A DNA stretch of 55,004 nucleotides from Eisenbergiella tayi (GCF_001881565.1 NZ_MPDJ01000016.1:12251-67254), one strand, 5' to 3'. Counted from the stretch's first letter, positions 26,517 to 35,894 are shown. Translations and numbers: made by a program. The notes: a model not told the origin generated them from the sequence alone.

Positions 26517-28394
26517 ATGTATTTCATACCACAGCCCAGAAAAATTGAATATAAGGAAGCGGAAGAAGGACAAAACGGATTTGTCCTGTCTTATCAGGGA
26601 TATATTGTGCTGGATCCCTCCTGCGGGGACAGGCTCACCCGGCAGGTGGCGCTTGTACAAAAGGCGCTGGAAGAAAAGCTGGGGTTTGCCCTGGCTCTCA
26701 CAAGAGGGGAAGGCCGGAAGGGCGATGTGATTTTGGAGCAGTGCCCGCAGATGGGAAAAGAAGATTATGTTTTGACGGTGGATGCGGAAAATGTCCGGAT
26801 TACCGGAGGGGAAGCGGGAGTCTGGTACGGCTGCCAGACCTTGCAGCAGATGGTGGAGCAATGCGGCGCGGTCCTGCCCTTTGTACAAATAGAAGACGGG
26901 CCGGATATCCCCAACAGAGGTTTTTACCATGATGTCACTAGAGGAAGGGTGCCCAAGCTTTCTTTTCTGAAAAAAATGGCCGACCGCATGGCTTACTATA
27001 AAATGAACCAGCTGCAGCTGTATATTGAGCATACGTTCCTGTTCCGGGATTTCAGTGAAATCTGGAGGGATGATACGCCGCTGACTGCAGAAGAGATTAT
27101 GGAACTGGATCAGTACTGCCTGGAGAGAGGAATCGAACTGGTTCCCTCCCTGTCCTGCTTCGGTCATCTGTACAAGGTGTTAAGCTCCAAGGGGTACTCT
27201 CATTTATGTGAGCTGGAAGGTGCGGATCAGATGCCTTTTTCTCTGCGGGGCAGGATGCATCACCATACCATCAATGTGACGGATCCGGAGAGCCTGGAAT
27301 TCATAAAGGGAAAAATCCGGGAATTCATGCCGCTGTTTACTTCCAGACAGTTTAATATCTGTGCGGACGAAACCTTTGATTTAGGGAAAGGCAAGAGCAG
27401 AGCGGCAGCCGAAGAAAAGGGCGTGGATCGTATTTATATTGATTTCGTGAAGGCTCTGTGCGAATTCCTGGTGAAGAACGGAAGGCGCCCCATGTTCTGG
27501 GGGGATATTATATGCGGATTCCCGGAAATGATTAAAGAGCTTCCGGAGGAAACCATATGCCTGAACTGGGGATATGCCAAATATCAGAGAGAGGATGAGA
27601 CTAAGTGGCTGTATGATGCCGGTGCGGTGCAGTATTCCTGCCCGGGCGCCTGCGGCTGGAATCAGTTCATGTATCTTATTGAGAATTCTTTTGAGAACAT
27701 ACGCCGTATGTGCAGCTATGCGGTGAAGTACCATTCCATCGGTGTCCTTAACACAGACTGGGGTGATTTCCTTCATGTCAACCATCCGGAATTCGGTGTT
27801 GTGGGAATGATATACGGAGCTGCTTTTTCCTGGAATGGAAATATCCCGTCTTTTGATGAGATCAACAGGCAGATTTCCAGGCTGGAATTCGGGGATGAAG
27901 AAGAGAGGTTCGTCAGCATTGCCGCTTCTGTGGCGGCTCAGAAGGCTTTTGACTGGGAGACGGCCATCCGGTTTAAAGAGCTGGGAGAGGTTCCGGAATT
28001 TACAGAGGATCACAAGGCTTATATATCGGAACACCTGGGAGATATGGACGGGGTGGACGAGAAGAATGAGAGGCTGGGAGAAATCAGCAGGGAATTTTAT
28101 GGCAATATCGTTCATTTAAAGGAAGGCAAAAGAGAGCTTGTGAAGCCCTATCTGGCAGCGGTGGATGCCGTCCGCCTGTTTAATGAACTGGGTAAGGTGG
28201 TGACAGCGAGGGAATACGGACGTACCTACAGCAGTATGCCGGATGCATGGAAGCTGGCGGAGGAGCTGGAAAAATGGCTGTATCATTATAAAGAAATATA
28301 CCGCAGTGTGAGCAAGGAATCCGAACTTTACCGGATCCAGGAGCTTATTGTCTGGTACGGGGATTATCTGCGGATGAAGGAGGAAAAAGAATGA
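26517..28394 (+). CDS. GH20 beta-N-acetylhexosaminidase
   Basis: A 625-residue family GH20 enzyme. An N-terminal alpha/beta domain (about 1-125, ending VWYGCQTLQQMV) is followed by the barrel. The catalytic pair D284-E285 is in NICADETFDLG, where the Asp orients the substrate acetamido group and the Glu is the acid; the downstream MFWGDI and LNWGY patches line the pocket. There is no signal peptide. It should remove terminal GlcNAc or GalNAc from imported fragments, perhaps after a sulfatase has freed them. Its stop overlaps the beta-mannosidase start (ATGA). Confidence 0.92.
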   Translation: MYFIPQPRKIEYKEAEEGQNGFVLSYQGYIVLDPSCGDRLTRQVALVQKALEEKLGFALALTRGEGRKGDVILEQCPQMGKEDYVLTVDAENVRITGGEAGVWYGCQTLQQMVEQCGAVLPFVQIEDGPDIPNRGFYHDVTRGRVPKLSFLKKMADRMAYYKMNQLQLYIEHTFLFRDFSEIWRDDTPLTAEEIMELDQYCLERGIELVPSLSCFGHLYKVLSSKGYSHLCELEGADQMPFSLRGRMHHHTINVTDPESLEFIKGKIREFMPLFTSRQFNICADETFDLGKGKSRAAAEEKGVDRIYIDFVKALCEFLVKNGRRPMFWGDIICGFPEMIKELPEETICLNWGYAKYQREDETKWLYDAGAVQYSCPGACGWNQFMYLIENSFENIRRMCSYAVKYHSIGVLNTDWGDFLHVNHPEFGVVGMIYGAAFSWNGNIPSFDEINRQISRLEFGDEEERFVSIAASVAAQKAFDWETAIRFKELGEVPEFTEDHKAYISEHLGDMDGVDEKNERLGEISREFYGNIVHLKEGKRELVKPYLAAVDAVRLFNELGKVVTAREYGRTYSSMPDAWKLAEELEKWLYHYKEIYRSVSKESELYRIQELIVWYGDYLRMKEEKE

Positions 28395-30940
28395 CGGAGA
28401 AAACCTTACATACGGGCTGGAAGATGCGCCGTCTTGGGGAAATGGAATGGCTGCCGGCCACAGTGCCGGGCAGCGTTTACGGAGATCTGCTGGCTAACGG
28501 CAGGATGGAGAATCCTTTCTGGAAGGATAACGAGGATAAAGCCCTGGAGCTGATGGAATATGATTATGAATATACCATGCAGTTTGACTGCCCGGAGGAT
28601 ATTCTGGATAAGGACAGAATCCTGCTGCATTTCGACGGGCTGGATACCATTGCCGATGTGTTCCTGAACGGGGAACATCTGGGAGATGCGTTCAATATGC
28701 ATCGTATCTGGGAATATGATATCCGTGAAAAGGTAAAGTCGGCGGAAAATGAACTGAGGGTGGTTCTGCATTCTCCCAATAAATATATCCGGGAAGCCTT
28801 CCGGGAGTGCCGGACATTGGGAAATGACGATACGTTGGAAGGGTTTGTGCATATCAGGAAAGCCCATTATATGTTCGGCTGGGACTGGGGCGCTCACCTG
28901 CCGGATGCGGGGATTTTCCGTCCGGTCACCCTTCTTGGGATCGACAGAGGGCGTATCGATAATGTGCTGATATTACAGCAGCATGAAAGAGTGCCGGAAG
29001 CCGACAGCGACAGGGCGATAGCCGCTCTCGGAAACCGCTCCGTCAGCAGGGTGACGCTGCAGCTGCAGGTGACGGAAGAGACGGCAGGGATTACCGACGG
29101 TGTCCCGAAGCTGATGGATGTAACCGGAGGAAGGGTTTTCGGCGGATGCGGCCAGCATATGAGCTATCAGGCGGAAATTACCGCGCCTGACGGGACAAAG
29201 GCTGTTTATGAGGATTCCCCCACAGAAATCGTAATAGAAGAGCCGAAGCTTTGGTGGCCTAACGGCTATGGCGCACAGGATCTTTATACTGTCAAGGTGG
29301 TTCTGTATTCGGACGGCAGGGAAATAGACTGTTGGGAAAAACGGATAGGGCTGCGTACCATGAACATGCGCAGGGAAAAGGATGAATGGGGAGAATGCTT
29401 TGCCCATGAAGTGAACGGCGCGGCGGTTTTTGCCATGGGAGCGGATTATATTCCGGAGGACAATCTTCTGGGCAGAGTGACGCCGGAAACAACAAGGAAA
29501 CTTCTGGAAAAGGCCAGGTTTGCCAATTTCAATGCGATCCGTGTATGGGGAGGCGGCTATTATCCCAGCGACTGGTTTTATGATATCTGTGATGAGCTGG
29601 GTCTTATGGTCTGGCAGGATTTCATGTTTGCCTGTGCGGTATATGAGCTGACTCCTGCTTTTGAAGCCAACATCAGACAGGAATTCATTGAAAATGTGAA
29701 GCGGATACGCCACCATGCGTCCCTGGGATTATGGTGCGGCAACAACGAGATGGAGCAGTTCGTGTTTGAGCGCAACAGCTGGCTTACCAAGGCGAGCGAG
29801 GTAAGAGATTATTTCCTGATGTTTGAACGGATTATCCCGGAGATCGTCCATACCTATGATCCCCAGACCTTCTACTGGCCGGCAAGCCCTTCTTCAGGCG
29901 GATGCCTGGATGAACCCAATGATCCCAACCGGGGAGATGTGCATTATTGGGCGGTATGGCACGGAAACAAGCCATTTTCAGAATACAGGAAGTATTTCTT
30001 CCGGTATGCCTCCGAGTTTGGCTTCCAGGCGTTCCCGTCCCTGAAGACGATAGAAACCTTTACCGATGATCCGGAGGATTATAATGCATTTTCCTATATT
30101 TGTGAAAAGCATCAGCGCCAGTACAGCGCCAACGGTAAAATTATGGGGTACATGCAGCAGACTTATAAATATCCTTCCGGTTTTGATACCTTCATTTATG
30201 CCTCCCAGCTGCTGCAGGCGGATGCTATCCGTTATGGGGTGGAGCATTTCCGGCGCAACCGCGGCCGCTGCATGGGAGCCATATACTGGCAGCTCAATGA
30301 CTGCTGGCCGGTGGTATCCTGGTCGAGTATCGATTATGAAGGCAGGCTGAAGGCGCTGCATTATTATGCAAAGCGTTTCTTCGCCCCGATTCTTCTTTCC
30401 TGTGAGGAACAGGGAATGATGAGCGCGGAAGCCAACATGAACCGGGAACATTTTGAATTTGAAAAATCCATCCGTCTCAATGTGGCGAATGAAACCATGA
30501 AAGATGCGCAGGTGACCGTTCGCTGGGCGCTGCGGACTCCTGATGCACAAATCGTCAGGAGCGGAGAGGAAAGCCTTATGGTTCCGGCGCTCACCAGCGT
30601 CTGGCTGGATAAAATCCTATTCCCTGAAGCACAGCTTCGTACCAACTACGTGAGTTATGAAATGGAAATGGACGGCGAGGTCCTTTCGGAGGGAACGGTT
30701 AACTTCTCTTATCCCAAGTATTTTGCTTATATGGATCCTCAATTGAGCTGTGAGGCGGAAGGGGATGTGATAACCGTAAAGGCGCAGGCCTATGCCAAGA
30801 GCGTGGAAATACGGAATGAAGAGGATAATCTGGTGCTGTCCGATAACTTCTTTGATATGAATGCCGGTGTTAAGCGGGTTCGTGTGCTGGAGGGAAATAC
30901 GGATAAGCTGATGGTCAGAAGTGTATTTGATATTAAGTGA
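28391..30940 (+). CDS. GH2 beta-mannosidase
   Basis: An 849-residue GH2 enzyme of the beta-mannosidase branch. An N-terminal sugar-binding domain (LHFDGLDTIADVFLNG, HYMFGWDWG), an immunoglobulin-like domain and a barrel follow in order. The acid/base is E453 in WCGNNEMEQF and the nucleophile E542 in SEFGFQAFPS; WWPNGYG and IRVWGGGYY are family hallmarks. It is cytoplasmic (no signal). Together with GH20 and the nearby GH125 it could dismantle the Man-beta-GlcNAc core of N-glycans. It is translationally coupled to the GH20 gene. Confidence 0.93.
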   Translation: MTEKTLHTGWKMRRLGEMEWLPATVPGSVYGDLLANGRMENPFWKDNEDKALELMEYDYEYTMQFDCPEDILDKDRILLHFDGLDTIADVFLNGEHLGDAFNMHRIWEYDIREKVKSAENELRVVLHSPNKYIREAFRECRTLGNDDTLEGFVHIRKAHYMFGWDWGAHLPDAGIFRPVTLLGIDRGRIDNVLILQQHERVPEADSDRAIAALGNRSVSRVTLQLQVTEETAGITDGVPKLMDVTGGRVFGGCGQHMSYQAEITAPDGTKAVYEDSPTEIVIEEPKLWWPNGYGAQDLYTVKVVLYSDGREIDCWEKRIGLRTMNMRREKDEWGECFAHEVNGAAVFAMGADYIPEDNLLGRVTPETTRKLLEKARFANFNAIRVWGGGYYPSDWFYDICDELGLMVWQDFMFACAVYELTPAFEANIRQEFIENVKRIRHHASLGLWCGNNEMEQFVFERNSWLTKASEVRDYFLMFERIIPEIVHTYDPQTFYWPASPSSGGCLDEPNDPNRGDVHYWAVWHGNKPFSEYRKYFFRYASEFGFQAFPSLKTIETFTDDPEDYNAFSYICEKHQRQYSANGKIMGYMQQTYKYPSGFDTFIYASQLLQADAIRYGVEHFRRNRGRCMGAIYWQLNDCWPVVSWSSIDYEGRLKALHYYAKRFFAPILLSCEEQGMMSAEANMNREHFEFEKSIRLNVANETMKDAQVTVRWALRTPDAQIVRSGEESLMVPALTSVWLDKILFPEAQLRTNYVSYEMEMDGEVLSEGTVNFSYPKYFAYMDPQLSCEAEGDVITVKAQAYAKSVEIRNEEDNLVLSDNFFDMNAGVKRVRVLEGNTDKLMVRSVFDIK

Positions 30941-31033
30941 TGGGATTGACTGAGTGATTCTCTATCGCAGAGGCAGATGAAATTGCTGCTGATGGCTTTT
31001 GTATCCCCATAGACAGACTTTTTTCTTCGGAGG

Positions 31034-31132
31034 ATGACTAGAATATACGAATCAGCTGGTCAAACGGTGGTAATTATTTTAGCCGGAACCAGAGAAAATT
31101 TTTATGAAGAATTAAAAAGATATATCAGATAG
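31034..31132 (+). pseudogene. Short open frame, possible toxin-gene remnant
   Basis: A 32-residue frame (ending ILAGTRENFYEELKRYIR) with GGAGG just before its ATG. The ending resembles C-terminal tails of RelE/ParE-type toxins, but the toxin body is absent and no antitoxin is adjacent. It may be a decayed remnant or a chance frame. It is the only coding-like signal in 30941-31341. Confidence 0.25.
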
Positions 31133-31138
31133 AGATAA

Positions 31139-31185
31139 AGGCGTTACTGTGTGCACTCGTAGAGGGTAAACCGTAACGTCTTTTT
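31139..31185 (+). terminator. Terminator before the third sulfatase
   Basis: GGCGTTAC and GTAACGTC pair around a loop of about 25 nt, followed by TTTTT. It ends transcription from the GH2 operon or the small frame at 31034. Confidence 0.65.
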
Positions 31186-31341
31186 ATCTGTCTGTCAGGC
31201 ATTTGGTCATATTGCCGTCTTGCTCCTGTATGGCGCTTTGTGATAGTATTTATTTAAGCCGTGCTTCGTATGAATGATATGCAATAAAGGAAAAACTGCG
31301 GAAAACCATCACGGCATATATGAAAAACAGGGAGGCCAGTA

Positions 31342-32817
31342 ATGAGCAAAAGAAAAGTTTTATTCCTGATGACCGATTCTCAGCGCGCGGATATGCTTGG
31401 CTGCTATGGTAATCCGGACATGCATACACCGAATCTGGACAGGCTGGCGGAACAGGGAATCCGTTTTGATAAGGCGTATACCACACAGCCTCTGTGCCAG
31501 CCGGCCAGGGCGGGTATCTTTTTAGGCTGTTATCCTCATTCCTGCGCGTCATGGTCCAATTCCATGGGTGTTTCCGGAAATGTGCAGAGTATCGGAAAGC
31601 GTCTGTCCGATCATGGGGTACATACGGCCTATATCGGCAAATGGCATCTGGACGGAGGCGATTATTTCGGCCTGGGCAGATGTCCGGAGGGCTGGGATGC
31701 AGATTACTGGTATGACATGAGAAACTACCTGGAAGAGCTTACTCCGGAGGAAAGAGTGATATCCAGGAGGACGGACAGTATTGAAAAGTATGATATTAAA
31801 GAGGAATTTACCTTCGGCCACAGAGTGGCGGACAGGGCGATAGATTTCCTGAAAAATTATAACGATGAGGATTTCTTCTGTGTGGCATCTTTTGATGAGC
31901 CTCACGGGCCATATCTGTGCCCGAAGAAATATGTGGATATGTATGCGGATTATAAGCTGCCCCGTCCCGGAAATTTTGATGATACCCTGGAAGACAAGCC
32001 GGAATTCCAGAGACTGTGGGCCAGGCCATTCCGCCATCTGACGGAGGATCCGGAGTTCAGGGCTTCACATAAGGAGTTTTTCGGCTGTAATACTTATGTG
32101 GATTATGAAATCGGAAGGGTGCTGGAAGCAGCGGAGAAATATGCGCCGGATGCAGTGATTATTTATACGTCGGATCACGGCGACATGCTGTTTTCCCATT
32201 CCCTGACCGGAAAAGGCCCGGCACCTTATGAAGAGAATGCGCGGATCCCTCTTTTAATCAAAGGATTTGGAAGCAGGGTGGATGAGAATCCTGTTTCCCA
32301 TATCAACCTGGCTCCGGCTGTCTTTGAGATGATGGGGATTGATATCCCGAAAGCCTTTGAAGGAAAAAGCCTGTATCCGGAGCTGGCAGACGGCAGCGTG
32401 CGTGTGAACGACCATATTTTTGTGGAGTATGGAAGATATGAAGTGGATCATGATGGGTTTGGATCCTTCCAGCCCATGCGCTGTATTTTTGACGGCAGGT
32501 ATAAGCTGGTTATCAATCTGCTGGATACGGATGAGATGTATGACCTGCAGGAGGATCCGGATGAAATGGTGAATCTGATACATGAGGAAAGACTGAGCCA
32601 GGTTCGCAATAAGCTTCATGAAGCCCTGATTGATCAGATGTACCGGACAAGGGATCCCTTCCGTTCGTATCATTGGGAGGATCGGCCTTGGCACAGAATG
32701 GAGCGTGACTGGGACAGCCGCCATATGACCAGACAGAGGGAAAATGAGGAATATGAACCCAGACAGCTGGATTATGACACCGGACTGGAAATGGAATCCG
32801 CAGTAAGAAAAAAATAA
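31342..32817 (+). CDS. Type I sulfatase (CQPAR variant)
   Basis: A 491-residue sulfatase with the opening MSKRKVLFLMTDSQRADMLGCYG. Its modification motif is CQPAR (C52), with Ala where most have Ser; this still fits the C-x-P-x-R rule for formylglycine formation. It has KWHLDGGDYFGLG, DEPHGPY and YTSDHGDMLFSHSL in the active site. There is no signal peptide. It has its own transcription unit after a terminator, in the same direction as the GH20/GH2 operon. The active-site pattern is close to N-sulfoglucosamine or glucosamine-type sulfohydrolases, but I would not name a substrate. Confidence 0.9.
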   Translation: MSKRKVLFLMTDSQRADMLGCYGNPDMHTPNLDRLAEQGIRFDKAYTTQPLCQPARAGIFLGCYPHSCASWSNSMGVSGNVQSIGKRLSDHGVHTAYIGKWHLDGGDYFGLGRCPEGWDADYWYDMRNYLEELTPEERVISRRTDSIEKYDIKEEFTFGHRVADRAIDFLKNYNDEDFFCVASFDEPHGPYLCPKKYVDMYADYKLPRPGNFDDTLEDKPEFQRLWARPFRHLTEDPEFRASHKEFFGCNTYVDYEIGRVLEAAEKYAPDAVIIYTSDHGDMLFSHSLTGKGPAPYEENARIPLLIKGFGSRVDENPVSHINLAPAVFEMMGIDIPKAFEGKSLYPELADGSVRVNDHIFVEYGRYEVDHDGFGSFQPMRCIFDGRYKLVINLLDTDEMYDLQEDPDEMVNLIHEERLSQVRNKLHEALIDQMYRTRDPFRSYHWEDRPWHRMERDWDSRHMTRQRENEEYEPRQLDYDTGLEMESAVRKK

Positions 32818-32837
32818 AAAGGCTGTAAAAAGGGAGG

Positions 32838-32864
32838 AAGCCAGTACCCATGGGGTACTGGCTT
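32838..32864. repeat. Hairpin after the third sulfatase
   Basis: AAGCCAGTACCC (32838-32849) pairs with GGGTACTGGCTT (32853-32864). There is no T run on the plus strand, so it is a weak terminator at best. The rest of 32865-33145 is AT-rich and I see no gene in it. Confidence 0.55.
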
Positions 32865-33145
32865 GAGTTATGAAAAAGAGTATCTATATTGAAAAAGCGT
32901 TATTGGCTTTCTGTGATTATAGGATACCTTATAATTGTGACCTTTTTGTGTTATACGATTGAAGTTTCTGTGAAGTAAAACGAAAGAATTTACTAATTAT
33001 TATTTAAGAAATGGGGAATCGCGCAGTCCGGTATTGCATAATCAGAGAAAAAGCTGTGACAAGAAAGCGGGTGAGGAAGAGAGCATGGCGGCGGAAGCAA
33101 GAGCTGAGTAAAATAGAAAATAAAGCCGGTATTTTTACGGATGGA

Positions 33146-33174
33146 TTGTAATATATATATCTTTTTGTTATAAT
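33146..33174 (+). promoter_or_regulatory. Promoter of the rubredoxin gene
   Basis: TTGTAA (33146-33151), a 17-base spacer and TATAAT (33169-33174), about 50 bases before the rubredoxin ATG. Confidence 0.65.
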
Positions 33175-33225
33175 ACTACATATTGTGATTTAAAAATTTA
33201 ACTGAGAAAGGAACAGGTGAGCAGA

Positions 33226-33387
33226 ATGAGTAAATATGTTTGTGACGTTTGCGGTTATATTTATGATCCCGAATTGGGAGATCCGGATAACGGAATTGAA
33301 CCCGGAACCGCATTTGAAGCTCTCGGAGATGATTGGGTATGCCCTTTGTGCGGCGTAGGCAAGGATCAGTTCTCTGTAACGGAGTAA
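33226..33387 (+). CDS. Rubredoxin
   Basis: A 53-residue electron carrier: MSKYVCDVCGYIYDPELG, then WVCPLCGVGK. The two CxxC pairs bind one iron. Length and the YxYDPxxGDPDxGIxPGT core are standard. The ATG follows GAAAGGAACAGG at normal spacing. Rubredoxin passes electrons to superoxide reductase (gene at 11813) and to peroxide-reducing enzymes. It is monocistronic, with its own promoter and a perfect terminator. Confidence 0.96.
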   Translation: MSKYVCDVCGYIYDPELGDPDNGIEPGTAFEALGDDWVCPLCGVGKDQFSVTE

Positions 33388-33405
33388 GAGTATACAGTGT
33401 GACAG

Positions 33406-33443
33406 AATGGCGTCTGCAGTTGAACTGCAGGCGTCATTTTTTA
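33406..33443. terminator. Terminator shared by rubredoxin and the IbrB-like operon
   Basis: A long stem (ATGGCGTCTGCAGTT with AACTGCAGGCGTCAT) is followed by TTTTTT on the plus strand. It lies between the rubredoxin stop and the minus-strand operon's last stop. Confidence 0.8.
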
Positions 33444-33452
33444 TGATCACCC

Positions 33453-34097
33453 TCAGGTCTCATAATATTTTTTCTCAAATTCCTCCCAGGAACGGCTGAA
33501 TTCATGGTTCATAAATGCTTCCTTCAGGCCGGTTATCTGTTTCAGCCGAAGAACCTCATCCAGTTCCATTCCCAGCTGGGAACATATTTTTTCATCGGAC
33601 CAGCCGGAGCGGGTGAGATCCATGATGATGGCGCTCATTGGCCGGATTCCATGAGTCCCTCTGGCGCGGTTATGTCGGATGGTAGCGGCAATTCTCTGGT
33701 CCAGAGGCTTATTTAAGGTGGTTACGGGCAGATAGCCCTGTATCCGGTGCTGGATGTCAGGGTATTCCCTGGCAATGCGGTTGCGGTGAAAGCCGTCCAC
33801 AATCTCCCGGGTGCCGTTGCGCATATCGTAGGTGACGATGGGCATGGTGTAGCCATCCTCCCGGATGCTGGTATGCAGAAGCTGCATTTCCGGGGAAGGA
33901 ATCCGGTTGGGATTGTATTCATTTGCGTGTACGGCTTCCTGTTTTACCCAGAGTACGCAGTCCGTAGGCTCATCCCGGAAAGGGCTGACCTGGGAGATGC
34001 CGTCACGTATCCGGTTGATGGCGTCCACCTTTTCGTCTAGATCTTCGATAGAAGAAATGTATTGCTGTATTTCATTTATCAGGTTGTTGATGTCCAT
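33453..34097 (-). CDS. IbrB-like ParB-domain protein
   Basis: A 214-residue protein with a ParB/Srx-type N-terminal fold: WVKQEAVHANEYNPNRIPSP, LLHTSIREDGYTMPIV, IVDGFHRNRIA and IRHNRARGTHG. It then has an HTH-like C-terminal part (WSDEKICSQLGMELDEVLRLKQ). It resembles IbrB, which with IbrA activates prophage immunoglobulin-binding genes in E. coli ECOR-9. The biochemical activity of IbrB is unknown; ParB-type domains bind CTP or cut DNA in some families. Last of five tightly packed genes; it overlaps the GNAT gene by 19 bases and has an AAAAGGAG site. Confidence 0.82.
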   Translation of the reverse strand: MDINNLINEIQQYISSIEDLDEKVDAINRIRDGISQVSPFRDEPTDCVLWVKQEAVHANEYNPNRIPSPEMQLLHTSIREDGYTMPIVTYDMRNGTREIVDGFHRNRIAREYPDIQHRIQGYLPVTTLNKPLDQRIAATIRHNRARGTHGIRPMSAIIMDLTRSGWSDEKICSQLGMELDEVLRLKQITGLKEAFMNHEFSRSWEEFEKKYYET

Positions 34098-34591
34098 ACT
34101 GGCTCCTTTTGTATCCTCAGCTGTGTGCTGTCTTCAGCCAAGTTTATGATGGTGCCGGATCGCTGTCCGGTAATTGTGACGTTTTCCTGGCAGGGGGTGA
34201 CGCGTTCCATAGTCAGGTAGCAGCCCCTCCGGGACAGCTGGCGGAAGTCATTCCTCCGCAGGATTGTAAGAAGGCGGGGGTTGGAGGTGGTCATACGGAT
34301 AGAGGGAAAGGAGAGGAGCATATCCTCCACCATGAAGGCGCATACCTCCGAGTGCCGGTATTCATGAATGACATAAACGCCCGAAATTATGGTAAGCTCT
34401 TTCTTTTCCTCATGGCCGTAGAAGCCGGCGAGCACTCCTTCCTCATAAAAAAGCCGCCATTCCTTTTCTTCGGTATTAATCAGATAAGGCATTTCATCCC
34501 GGTATTTCTTTTCCGCAAAAAATTTTCCCATGATGGAATAGAATTCGGTTCTGTCATAACCCTCGTTATACTCTTTCTTTTGTAAGTTCAT
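34079..34591 (-). CDS. GNAT-like acetyltransferase in the IbrAB operon
   Basis: A 170-residue protein with a plausible GNAT fold: a central VLAGFYGHEEKKELTIISGVYVIHEYRHSEVCAFMVEDML carries the beta4-alpha3 region with a poorly conserved acetyl-CoA loop. NPRLLTILRRNDFRQLSRRGCYLTME looks like the C-terminal half. The start at 34591 (after GGATTGAGG) is preferred over 34663, which would overlap the preceding gene much further. It overlaps its neighbours by 26 and 19 bases, so it belongs to the operon's function. The acceptor is unknown and the family call is moderate. Confidence 0.6.
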   Translation of the reverse strand: MNLQKKEYNEGYDRTEFYSIMGKFFAEKKYRDEMPYLINTEEKEWRLFYEEGVLAGFYGHEEKKELTIISGVYVIHEYRHSEVCAFMVEDMLLSFPSIRMTTSNPRLLTILRRNDFRQLSRRGCYLTMERVTPCQENVTITGQRSGTIINLAEDSTQLRIQKEPVWTSTT

Positions 34592-35894
34592 CCTCAATCC
34601 TCCCGGCAGCGTCACGCAGCTGTTTGTTTGTGGACTGGATATCCCGCCGGATAATCCCGGCATATTTTTTCTTCAGTTCAAACAGTCTCTTTACGTCTCC
34701 TTTTGTTTCGCTGAAGCTTAAGCCGGACATCCAGAAGTCATTTTTTTCGATTGCCCTGGCGATGCGCTTCCAATAGGGAGCGCGGCGGAAGCCCTGGATA
34801 TCCCATTTGTCATCAGGCATGGAGGATGGGGTGATTCCTGCTTCCTTTTCCCACCAGGCAAAGAATTTTTTTATTTTTGTATAATAATGATCCCGTACCT
34901 CCGGCGCGTACAGGCCCAGGCTTTCCAGAAGAAAAACCGCATATTGTTCCCAGGACATGGAATCCGGTTTCTCAGATCGGATATTGCCGAGGAGGCTGGT
35001 CCGGCAGTAAATATTGCCGAAATTGACTCCTTCCACGCGGTGCAGGACCTTTTCCCAGGTTTCGGGTTCCAGATAGCGGAACTGATCAAGGCCTTTGCGC
35101 TGGTCGTCTCCATAGGGCTGGCAGAGGCGCTGTTCACTGATGGAGACGCCGTTTTTATACATGAGCTCATATATGTAATTAAACTTCAAATCGAATTTTG
35201 CCACGGCAGTCCAGTCATCGGCGGCGGACCAGTCGTAGATGGGATAGAAGTTCCAGCAGTCCGTGGGCTTGTCATGGATTTTGATCCGGGTGGTCCAGGG
35301 ATAGTCAAGATAGCGTTCCTTAGTGTTGCTGATAATGGTGCGAAAGCGGTTCAGGCTTTCATCTGAACGAATGCCGATGCCGGCCGCAGCCGGCCCTCCG
35401 CGGCTGACGGAAAACCATTTGGCAAAATAGAGGATGAATTCCTCAAATTCCATCCCCCGCCTGAACCAGGTCCATTCTTTAGGGTAATGATCTTCCGTTA
35501 TCAGGCAGACATCGTCCCGATCGGGAAGAGGGCGCACCCACTTGTCCCGATCCTTTTTATCCCAGCAGATCCACTTCGGGCAGATGGCGGAGGCGGCGTT
35601 TCTGAGGGACAGCGGCAGCGCCACCCAATACCAGCGCTCGGTCACATCCCTCGTACATTGGATCAGCTCTTCCACATGGGTAATGGTGGCCTGATACTGG
35701 GCTTCCAAATCAATGTAGAGGACCGACAGCTTTTTCCCCAGCCGTCTGGCGGCCTGGGCTGCAAGCTGCAGCATAATGGAGCTGTCCTTTCCCCCGGAAA
35801 CGGAAAAATAAATATGGTCAAAATGCCGGAAAATGGTTTCATACCGTTCCATGGCAGCCTCATATACATTTTTATCTGAGTAAATTTTAGGCAT
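34566..35894 (-). CDS. IbrA-like PAPS-reductase-fold protein (DUF3440)
   Basis: A 442-residue protein of the PP-loop ATP-pyrophosphatase fold. The P-loop is SVSGGKDSS (residues 31-39), followed by LSVLYIDLEAQYQATITHVEEL and WYWVALPL. Later segments (WTTRIKIHDKPTDCWNFYPI, CQPYGDDQRKGL) fit the IbrA/DUF3440 family. Canonical PAPS reductases reduce activated sulfate; IbrA's substrate is not known. The PP-loop protein DndC acts in DNA phosphorothioation, an analogy only. The start at 35894 has GGAGG; the gene overlaps the helicase gene by 8 bases. Confidence 0.85.
   Translation of the reverse strand: MPKIYSDKNVYEAAMERYETIFRHFDHIYFSVSGGKDSSIMLQLAAQAARRLGKKLSVLYIDLEAQYQATITHVEELIQCTRDVTERWYWVALPLSLRNAASAICPKWICWDKKDRDKWVRPLPDRDDVCLITEDHYPKEWTWFRRGMEFEEFILYFAKWFSVSRGGPAAAGIGIRSDESLNRFRTIISNTKERYLDYPWTTRIKIHDKPTDCWNFYPIYDWSAADDWTAVAKFDLKFNYIYELMYKNGVSISEQRLCQPYGDDQRKGLDQFRYLEPETWEKVLHRVEGVNFGNIYCRTSLLGNIRSEKPDSMSWEQYAVFLLESLGLYAPEVRDHYYTKIKKFFAWWEKEAGITPSSMPDDKWDIQGFRRAPYWKRIARAIEKNDFWMSGLSFSETKGDVKRLFELKKKYAGIIRRDIQSTNKQLRDAAGRIEDELTKERV

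Noticed and set aside
33061..33152. Arg-rich short GTG-started frame before rubredoxin
   Set aside because: About 30 residues with a weak site and overlap with the rubredoxin promoter; more likely chance.
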